Assembly: GCA_004297235.1 (NCBI GenBank)
Contig: SCUR01000146.1
Coordinates: forward strand, 1-20,044
DNA from: Candidatus Manganitrophaceae bacterium
Lineage (GTDB): Bacteria; Nitrospirota; Nitrospiria; SBBL01; Manganitrophaceae
Direction: 5' to 3'
DNA length: 20,044 bases
Below, in pieces: positions 14,415 to 20,044 of this stretch. The notes beneath the pieces were generated by a model that made no database searches, was not told where the DNA came from, and saw only the letters and a program-made list of their open reading frames with translations. How positions within the stretch are numbered: the stretch's first letter is position 1; every line of letters begins with the position of its first letter. A program made the translations under genes and the position numbers.

Positions 14415-17400
14415 ATGAACCGATGGCGGAAATGGGTTGTTCTGGTCAGTTCGTTTTTCCTGTGGGGGGGCATCGCGGAGGCGCAGACGATCTGGTGGGA
14501 TACCGGAATGGTCAAGCTCCGACAGGCCAACAGCGGGACGACGGGAGACCCGATCCCCGCCGGCGTTGATCTTTGCACCGCCGCGGGATGCAGCCGGGGC
14601 GGGGCGACCCTCTCGGCGGGGCGAAACGAATTTGAGCCGTTCCAAATCTTCATCGCCGCGCCCGCCGCATCGGGCCTCTCTCAGGTCAACGTGACGATCA
14701 CCGATTTGACCGACGGCCGGGGAAACGTCATCGCCGCGCTCGGAGCCAGCGGCCGGCCCAAGAACATCGTCCTCTATCGCGAACATTACCTCCCCGTTTC
14801 CACGGCCTCCTCCTCGGAAGGAAAAACGGGACTCTGGCCGGACGGTCTCGTCCCCAAAGTCGACGAATACTTCGGCGAGGTCCGACGGATGCCGGGGGAG
14901 ACCGCGCCGGCCTTTCCGTTTAACGTGGCCGCGGGTCAGAAACAGGGGATCTGGGTCGATCTCTATGTCCCGCCCGGGACCCCCGCCGGTCTCTACAAGG
15001 GGAGCGCGCAGGTGACGATCGGAAGCGCCGTCGCCGCGGACATCCCCATTCAGTTGACGGTCCGCAATTTCGATCTTCCCTCCGTTCCCTCTCTCAAGAC
15101 CGCCTACGCGGTCGGGATCGGCGAGGTGAAGACCGGCCATTACGGGACCGCCGCGGTCGGCAACGATAAATATTGGGAGCTGCTCTGCCTTTATACCAAG
15201 GAGATGCTGCTCCATCATGTTTCGAACGAAAACATCCTCTGGCCGAAGCCGGCGTGGAACAGCACCCTCGGCAAGATCGACTGGTCGCTTCCGTCGATTT
15301 CGACCACTTGCAACCAGCGATACCCCGAGTTTCTCAGCGGCGGAGATCCGAACCTCCTCCCGAACGGAAAGCTTCCCGGAACGAAGCTCACCCGCGCGCG
15401 GATGCGCGATGGAACGGGGCTGAGCAGCACCACCGTCGAGACGTCCGCTTATTATAAGGATTACACCCGGCATATCGCCGATATGGGATGGAAGTCGCAG
15501 CTTTTCTATTACCTCTGGGATGAGCCCCCCTATCCCTCCGTGAGCGGGGTCCGGCGGTGCGACCAAAACTACAGCGGCGTCGCCAGCACCGCCTGGTCGG
15601 ACGTCTACAAGAAGGCGAAATATTTTAAGGACAACGGGGTCGACATTCCGATCATGATCACCAGCAGCCGCCAGGCGAGCGAAGACTGCTTCACCAATTA
15701 TCTGAAAGTGCCCGACTACACCCGCTATCTCGATATCTGGACCGTGCCGAATACCTGGATGAACGGGAAACCGGGGAGCAACTTCCCCTTCAACACCAAC
15801 CTCCGGCGCAGCTATGATACGATCATCGCTCCCGGAAAAGAGCTCTGGTGGTATCAAGCCTGCGGCAGCCACGGCTGCGGCGGGTCGGAGACGGGATATC
15901 CCACGCCGATGGCCGATCTTCCCGCCATCTACAGCCGGGCCTATGAATGGCTGACCTACCAATATCAGATCGGCTACGCCGCGCCGGGTCCCCAAACCGA
16001 GCTCTATTTCGAAACGGTTTATGCCTATCAGTTCTCCACCAACGATCCGTGGAAAAACATCTACTATTTCACCGGAAACGGGGACGGCACCTATTTTTAT
16101 CCCGGCCGCCCCGATAAGATCGGGGGGACGAAGCATATCCCGATTCCCAGCATTCGTTTGAAGATGCTTCGAGAGGGGATCGAAGATTACGAGTACCTGA
16201 CCCAAGTCGAGGCGAAGAAGAATCAGGAAGGGGTCGACGGCAAGGCCTGGATCAAGGCGAACATCCTCGATCCGTACATGGCGGCGGTCGATCCGGCGGA
16301 CGGGGTGAGCAAATTGATCACCTATATCTGGAACAAAAATCCGGGAAGCCCCACCTCGAGCAGCGGCCTTCTTCGGGCGAGAGAAGAGTTGGCGAAGGTC
16401 CTCTCGACGGAGCCCGATTTTTCGATCGCCGCCACGCCGACTTCTTCCGCCGTGGTCGTGGGGAGCGCCGCCACCTCGACCGTGATGGTCTCCTCGAAGG
16501 ACGGTTTCAATGCTTCCGTCGATATCGACTGCGGCACCTCGCACCCGACGGTCACCTGCAGTTATAATCCGAACCTGGTCACTCCGCCGGTCAACGGGAA
16601 GGCCTCTTCCCTCCTGACCGTCACAACGCAGCCGACGACCCCAATCGGCAACCACACGGTCACGGTCACCGGGGTTTCGGGAGACCTCTCCCATCCGGCG
16701 ACCTTTACCGTCGATGTAAAGGCGGCTCCCGATTTTCAATTGGCCGTCTCTCCCGCCTCGGTGAGTACGAATGCCGGCAGCGGGGCCGCTTCCTCGGTGG
16801 CGATCTCATCGATCAACAGCTTTAATTCCCCGGTCGGATTGACCTGCACCCCCTCCCATCCGGCGGTGACCTGCAGCTTCAGCGCCGCGGCCATCACCCC
16901 GCCGGTCAACGGATCCGCCTCTACGGCGTTGAATATCCAGACACAGGCCGCCGCTTCGGCGGGGAGCTATTCCGTGGTCGTGAAGGGGGTTTCCGGAGCC
17001 TTGTTGCGTCAGGCGACGGTCGCATTGACCGTAACGGCCAATCTTCCCTCCGCTCCCGTCAGCGATTCGTTCGACCGGGCCAATTCGACGGCGCTCGGGG
17101 GGAATTGGAATGAATATCTCACCGATTTCGAGATCAATGCAAACCAGCTTCGCAATGTCGACGCCGCCGGCCAAGAGGCGCAGTGGACCCGCTCGATCGG
17201 AGCCAATCAAGAGGTCTCGGCCGATTGCAAGGTCACGGCGACCGGCAACAGCTGCGGCGTCATGGCCCGGTGGTCGAATGCGAACAATTACTATTACGTC
17301 CGTTTGGATGCCGGCCTCGGAAACGTGGTTCTCTTCAAAAAGGTCAATGGCGTTTTCACCGCCTTGGGAACGGCCGCTCGGACGATCGGCTACAACAGCT

Positions 17401-18116
17401 ACTATCGTCTTCGTCTGGTGGTCCAGGGGAGCGCGCTCAGCGTCTATTTCGCCGGAGAGAGCACGCCGGCGATCACGCTGAACGATTCCTCCCTGCCCGC
17501 CGGTGATTACGCCGGCATTCGCTCTTACGCCGCCGCGGCCGCGACCACTTGGTTTGATAATTTCAACGTTTTGCCTTTAGCGGGCGGTTCGTTCGTTGAT
17601 TCGTTTGACCGAGCGAGCGACGGCAATCTCGGCGCCAATTGGAGCGAATACCTCCCCGATTTTGAAATCAACGGCAACCAGGTCCGGAATGTCGACGCCG
17701 CCGGCCAAGAGGCGCGGTGGACCGGAAGCATCGGACCGGATCAGGACGTTTCGGCCGATTGCAAGGTCACGGCGACCGGCAACAGCTGCGGGGTGATGGC
17801 CCGGTGGTCCGACGCGAATAACTTTTACTATCTCCGTTTGGATCCGGGCCTCGGGAACGTCGTCCTTTTCAAGAAGGTCAACGGCGTCTATACCTCTCTG
17901 GGAACCGCGGCGCGGCCGCTCGCCTATGACACCTTCTACCGGCTGCGTCTGGTGGTCAAGGGAAATACCCTCAACGCCTACTTCGCCGCAGAGACCGCGC
18001 CGGCGATCACCCTCAATGACTCCTCCCTGAGTGGCGGAAGTTACGCCGGCATCCGTTCTTACGCGGCGGCGGCGTTCGCCACCTTCTTCGATAACTTTAA
18101 AGCCGCCGCTCCCTAA
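14415..18116 (+). CDS. Secreted DUF4091 (glycoside hydrolase-like) multidomain protein
   Basis: A 1233-residue exported protein. The signal peptide has basic residues 3-6, a hydrophobic core and a cut after AEA (about 23/24). Residues about 24-660 form the N-terminal beta-sandwich plus DUF4091 catalytic-like region found next to glycoside hydrolase families; FYYLWDEPPYP puts the candidate acidic pair at D369-E370, and MLREGIEDYEYL near the domain end is another family signature. Next are two Ig-like modules of about 105 residues (from 667 and 772), each ending in HTVTVTGVSG or YSVVVKGVSG. Two near-identical C-terminal modules of 178 residues start at 884 and 1062, with the concanavalin-like beta pattern DSFDR...RNVDAAGQEA...GNSCGVMARWS. 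The substrate is unknown; polysaccharide binding is inference. AAGGAG (14404-14409) is 5 nt before the start. A long open frame on the opposite strand is a compositional shadow. Confidence 0.85.
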   Translation: MNRWRKWVVLVSSFFLWGGIAEAQTIWWDTGMVKLRQANSGTTGDPIPAGVDLCTAAGCSRGGATLSAGRNEFEPFQIFIAAPAASGLSQVNVTITDLTDGRGNVIAALGASGRPKNIVLYREHYLPVSTASSSEGKTGLWPDGLVPKVDEYFGEVRRMPGETAPAFPFNVAAGQKQGIWVDLYVPPGTPAGLYKGSAQVTIGSAVAADIPIQLTVRNFDLPSVPSLKTAYAVGIGEVKTGHYGTAAVGNDKYWELLCLYTKEMLLHHVSNENILWPKPAWNSTLGKIDWSLPSISTTCNQRYPEFLSGGDPNLLPNGKLPGTKLTRARMRDGTGLSSTTVETSAYYKDYTRHIADMGWKSQLFYYLWDEPPYPSVSGVRRCDQNYSGVASTAWSDVYKKAKYFKDNGVDIPIMITSSRQASEDCFTNYLKVPDYTRYLDIWTVPNTWMNGKPGSNFPFNTNLRRSYDTIIAPGKELWWYQACGSHGCGGSETGYPTPMADLPAIYSRAYEWLTYQYQIGYAAPGPQTELYFETVYAYQFSTNDPWKNIYYFTGNGDGTYFYPGRPDKIGGTKHIPIPSIRLKMLREGIEDYEYLTQVEAKKNQEGVDGKAWIKANILDPYMAAVDPADGVSKLITYIWNKNPGSPTSSSGLLRAREELAKVLSTEPDFSIAATPTSSAVVVGSAATSTVMVSSKDGFNASVDIDCGTSHPTVTCSYNPNLVTPPVNGKASSLLTVTTQPTTPIGNHTVTVTGVSGDLSHPATFTVDVKAAPDFQLAVSPASVSTNAGSGAASSVAISSINSFNSPVGLTCTPSHPAVTCSFSAAAITPPVNGSASTALNIQTQAAASAGSYSVVVKGVSGALLRQATVALTVTANLPSAPVSDSFDRANSTALGGNWNEYLTDFEINANQLRNVDAAGQEAQWTRSIGANQEVSADCKVTATGNSCGVMARWSNANNYYYVRLDAGLGNVVLFKKVNGVFTALGTAARTIGYNSYYRLRLVVQGSALSVYFAGESTPAITLNDSSLPAGDYAGIRSYAAAAATTWFDNFNVLPLAGGSFVDSFDRASDGNLGANWSEYLPDFEINGNQVRNVDAAGQEARWTGSIGPDQDVSADCKVTATGNSCGVMARWSDANNFYYLRLDPGLGNVVLFKKVNGVYTSLGTAARPLAYDTFYRLRLVVKGNTLNAYFAAETAPAITLNDSSLSGGSYAGIRSYAAAAFATFFDNFKAAAP
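16413..17042 (+). repeat. Two tandem Ig-like module repeats in the DUF4091 gene
   Basis: Two units of 315 nt (105 residues) begin PDFSIAATPTS (16413) and PDFQLAVSPAS (16728). Shared positions include the CSYNP/CSFSA strand, TPPVNG and VTGVSG/VKGVSG. They are clearly homologous but diverged at DNA level, so this duplication is older than the C-terminal one. Confidence 0.8.
17064..18113 (+). repeat. Tandem 534-nt duplication of the C-terminal module
   Basis: The units begin GAT TCG TT at 17064 and 17598, an offset of exactly 534 nt (178 codons). DNA identity is strong in blocks: 17217-17257 equals 17751-17791 without a difference (41 nt), and a second 28-nt block around 17155-17182 matches its counterpart. 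Synonymous sites are conserved in these blocks, which points to recent duplication or gene conversion. Confidence 0.88.
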
Positions 18117-18133
18117 AAAGGGACGGACCTCCC

Positions 18134-18168
18134 GCCTGGAGATGCTCTTCGCGAGGGCATCTCCAGGC
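18134..18168 (+). terminator. Strong stem-loop after the DUF4091 gene
   Basis: GCCTGGAGATGC (18134-18145) pairs perfectly with GCATCTCCAGGC (18157-18168), and inner G-C and G-U pairs extend the stem. No clean T tract follows, only a pyrimidine-rich stretch, so this is a probable transcript end or 3' protective hairpin rather than a textbook terminator. The rest of 18169-18287 shows nothing recognisable. Confidence 0.55.
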
Positions 18169-18287
18169 GCCCTCCCGAAGTCTTCCTCCTCTTATCTTCT
18201 GTTCGGCCGATCCGAATCATCGACAGGGCTTCCTCCCGGAGTCACGGAACCGAAAGGTCTCGATCGGGAAATTATTTGAAAAGGTTC

Positions 18288-18317
18288 TTGACAAATGTGA
18301 ACCATTTTAAATATGAT
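18288..18317 (+). promoter_or_regulatory. Strong sigma-70 promoter for the cupredoxin-like gene
   Basis: A perfect TTGACA (18288-18293) is followed after 18 nt by TATGAT (18312-18317), set in an AT-rich patch. Transcription would begin near 18324, about 314 nt before the start codon. Confidence 0.75.
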
Positions 18318-18323
18318 GGGGCA

Positions 18324-18637
18324 GCTTCATACCCTTATTTCGGACCGCAGCCGCTTCGGCCGCGTCATCCGACCTGAGCATCAATCGTTAAGATGCAAGA
18401 CAGAAGGCGCGCGACAGGGTTCGTAAGTGGCCTTCCACGGCGCAGGGGAGTGGGGCTTAGCTGGTATCGTTCGTATGGGGAAAAAAAATCCTCCCTTCAC
18501 TGTGGAAGCGCAAAATATTAAAACATCCAAAGCGTTTCCGACCATTCACCTGGAACAATTAGTAAGCATGGATCAGGTAGCGGGAGAGCCCTGTGGCTCT
18601 CTTGTGGTTTCACTACTTTAAAAAAGGAGATAAACAG
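18324..18637 (+). other. Long structured 5' leader (riboswitch or regulatory RNA candidate)
   Basis: This untranslated stretch of about 310 nt has several hairpins: CGCAGCCG-CTT-CGGCCGCG (near 18345-18363, one mismatch), GCATC/GATGC (around 18378-18396), GTGG-CCTT-CCAC (18427-18438), and GAGAGCC-CTGT-GGCTCTC (18584-18601), the last about 22 nt before the Shine-Dalgarno AAGGAG (18624-18629). A 64-codon frame from GTG 18427 lies inside, but it has no ribosome site and no recognisable content. I could not match the leader to a known riboswitch class. Confidence 0.5.
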
Positions 18638-19456
18638 ATGAACAGGTTTGTCAGGCTATTCGGCACCACCCTTGCTGTCAGTCTGTTATCTGCGACGTTC
18701 GTGTTCGCAGAGTATGCAGAAGCACCCGTCTCCGGCGGGGGGACGATCTCTGGAAAAATCACGTTCAAGGGCGCTCAGCCGCCTCCGCAGAAATTTGATC
18801 TCACCAAGTTTCCTCAAGCCAAGTTCTGCGGCCAGGTCGACTCCGAAGGAACGACCCGGCTCCGCCAGGATGTGAAGGTGAAGGGCGGCGCGTTGGCGGA
18901 TGTCGTCGTGTACATCACCAATATCGAAAAAGGAAAGCCGTTCAAGCCCGAAACGACCAAAGTTGCGGCCGATAACTGCCGTTTCCTGGTTGAAGGAGGT
19001 GCTTCCAAGTCGGTCGGCGTGATCGTGAAGAAGGGTGAGATCTCGTTCACCAACCACGATGCCGATCCGAGCGAGGAGAAGTCGAAGGAAGGGGTGCTCC
19101 ACAACCCGCACGGCTATGAGATGAAGGGTGCGCAGAGCACCACCCTCTTCAACAAGCCGCTTCCGAAGAAGGGCCAGACCATTACCGAGAAGATGAAGCC
19201 GATCGCCTTCAAGAAGGAAGATTCATTCATGAAGGTAGAGTGCGACCAACATAACTACATGAACGTTTGGTTCCTCGCGATCGAGAATCCCTACTACGCC
19301 ATCGTCGGCGAGGACGGGGCCTTCTCCATCGGTGACGTTCCTCCGGGGAAATATCAGGTCGTTGCCTTCCATCCTTCGTTGGGTTTTGTAAAGAAGGAAA
19401 TCGAAGTGGCCGGTGGCGGAAAAGCCGCAGCCGATTTCGAGTTTGCCGGCAAATAG
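18638..19456 (+). CDS. Secreted cupredoxin-like protein with carboxypeptidase-regulatory-like domain
   Basis: A 272-residue exported protein: signal peptide 1-24 (cut after VFA), an N-terminal segment with GTISGKITFKGAQPPP typical of carboxypeptidase-regulatory-like or MauL-type proteins, then a cupredoxin-like middle and a C-terminal beta module (VGEDGAFSIGDVPPGKYQVVAFHPSLG). Candidate copper ligands are H155 in VLHNPHG and the C202-x2-H205-x2-M208 cluster in ECDQHNYMNVW; C64 and C114 could form a disulfide or bind heme or metal differently. Homologues are periplasmic and often lie near respiratory or methylamine genes; electron transfer is inference. ATG 18638 with AAGGAG 8 nt upstream is the start. 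It has its own strong promoter and terminator, so it is a single-gene unit. Confidence 0.82.
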   Translation: MNRFVRLFGTTLAVSLLSATFVFAEYAEAPVSGGGTISGKITFKGAQPPPQKFDLTKFPQAKFCGQVDSEGTTRLRQDVKVKGGALADVVVYITNIEKGKPFKPETTKVAADNCRFLVEGGASKSVGVIVKKGEISFTNHDADPSEEKSKEGVLHNPHGYEMKGAQSTTLFNKPLPKKGQTITEKMKPIAFKKEDSFMKVECDQHNYMNVWFLAIENPYYAIVGEDGAFSIGDVPPGKYQVVAFHPSLGFVKKEIEVAGGGKAAADFEFAGK

Positions 19457-19479
19457 CACTTTTTTCAAGAACGACAAAA

Positions 19480-19509
19480 GGGGAAGCGGTTGAACCGCTT
19501 CCCCTTTTT
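19480..19509. terminator. Bidirectional terminator between convergent genes
   Basis: GGGGAAGCGG (19480-19489) pairs perfectly with CCGCTTCCCC (19495-19504) around a 5-nt loop. T5 follows on the plus strand (19505-19509) and four A residues precede it (19476-19479), giving a U run for the minus strand. It serves both the cupredoxin-like gene and arsS. Confidence 0.93.
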
Positions 19510-19528
19510 ATTTTAGACAAATGAATCG

Positions 19529-20044
19529 TCAGGCGAGCGCGCCGCCGCAGGAGGAGCCGGCGCCGGCGGTGCAGCCGTAGCAGTGATTTGCGGTGATGAT
19601 CCGGCGACGGTGAAGGGCGGCCGGATCGAAATCGGAGATGTGAGCGGGCGCGCCGCCGGCGACCGGCAGATGGAGCATCTGGTTGAAGTCGCAATCGTAC
19701 AGGGCGCCGTCCCATCCGACCGAGAGGGTATTGCGGCACATGACCCCTGCCGCAGCGGCCGGGTTGAAGGCGTCCGCCAGCCGCTTCATGTAGCCCTCCA
19801 AATTGCCGGTCTCAATGAGAAATTCAAGAAACCGGCTGACCGGCATATTGGTGATGGTGTAGAGATGATTGAAGGCGACGCCGTAGCGCCGCGCCAGCTC
19901 TTTGCGAAATTGCGCTTCGATCGCGTCCTGTTTCGGGGGAAGAAATGCGCCGACCGGGTTATGAACCAGATTGAGGATCAGGCCGCTTCCCTCGACGCCG
20001 TAGCCGATTTCATTCAGCAGCCGGAGGGCGGCGATCGATTTTTC
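19529..20044 (-). CDS. arsS: Arsenosugar biosynthesis radical SAM protein ArsS (C-terminal part)
   Basis: The frame enters from the right edge and ends at TGA (19531-19529), leaving 171 residues of the C-terminal region, formerly DUF3641. Recognisable segments in order are LNLVHNPVGAFLPRKQ, TNMPVSRFLEFL, FNPAAAAGVMCRNTLSVGWDG, LYDCDFNQML, and the terminal HCYGCTAGAGSSCGGAL cysteine cluster. ArsS proteins are radical SAM enzymes that act in arsenosugar formation, using SAM-derived adenosyl chemistry; the radical SAM CxxxCxxC motif lies outside this window. Some relatives carry selenocysteine, but every visible position here is an ordinary Cys codon. It converges on the cupredoxin-like gene across a bidirectional terminator. 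Confidence 0.9.
   Translation of the reverse strand, partial: EKSIAALRLLNEIGYGVEGSGLILNLVHNPVGAFLPPKQDAIEAQFRKELARRYGVAFNHLYTITNMPVSRFLEFLIETGNLEGYMKRLADAFNPAAAAGVMCRNTLSVGWDGALYDCDFNQMLHLPVAGGAPAHISDFDPAALHRRRIITANHCYGCTAGAGSSCGGALA

Noticed and set aside
14355..16739. A 794-codon open frame on the minus strand opposite the DUF4091 gene
   Set aside because: It is the compositional shadow of a GC-rich gene: Arg, Gly and Asp rich, no recognisable domain, and the plus-strand frame has a signal peptide, ribosome site and clear domains.
18488..18605. Resemblance of GGTAGCGGG (18576-18584) to the 3' conserved part of the c-di-GMP-I (GEMM) riboswitch
   Set aside because: The matching 5' core (ACAGGGCAAACC type) and the GGACGCAAAGC segment are not present at the right distance, and the following bases form a different hairpin. 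The short match is not enough.
18427..18621. A 64-codon frame starting at GTG within the long leader
   Set aside because: There is no Shine-Dalgarno, no recognisable motif, and it lies in a structured untranslated region.

Overview
The window reads as a GC-rich bacterial chromosome segment from a Gram-negative (two-membrane) organism. The genes include three lipoproteins, an Mla-type outer-membrane lipid transport set and the PA2779/PA2778 pair. The chain rplM-rpsI-argC-argJ-rpsB-tsf-pyrH-frr, the short EF-Ts, heptamer-based palindromes and a secreted cupredoxin-like protein fit a Nitrospirota member (Nitrospira- or Manganitrophus-like). That placement is inference from gene content, not a database match. 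No prophage, insertion sequence, CRISPR array, tRNA or rRNA was seen.

Layout. 1-1424: the 3' end of an unrecognised gene, a lipoprotein and a DUF151 bifunctional-nuclease-family protein. 1497-2461: an rplM-rpsI operon with its own promoter-like element and a textbook terminator. 2540-4824: argC and argJ (arginine biosynthesis). 4825-5193: a gene-free, strongly structured leader in front of rpsB. 5194-8047: rpsB-tsf-pyrH-frr (ribosome assembly, elongation, UMP synthesis, ribosome recycling). 8110-9787: a three-gene envelope module (PA2779-like membrane protein, PA2778-like C39-type peptidase, TPR lipoprotein), followed by an overlapping alr (9784-10941). 11032-14134: mlaE-mlaF-mlaD, with two palindromic heptamer-repeat elements, one before mlaE and one between mlaF and mlaD. 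14415-18116: a very large secreted DUF4091 protein with duplicated C-terminal modules. 18288-19456: a strong promoter, a leader of about 310 nt and a secreted cupredoxin-like protein. 19529-20044 (minus strand): the C-terminal half of an ArsS-type radical SAM protein, converging on a bidirectional terminator.

How the genes relate. The first half is conserved housekeeping. The second half is mostly cell envelope: D-alanine supply for peptidoglycan (Alr), lipid trafficking (MlaEFD), a lipoprotein peptidase/TPR module and exported proteins. The parts most worth a second look are the two structured leaders (before rpsB and before the cupredoxin-like gene), the palindromic heptamer elements, the split PA2778/TPR architecture, the MlaD with an extra C-terminal beta-rich domain, and the tandemly duplicated modules of the DUF4091 protein. 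I found no clear, wholly new multi-gene system.
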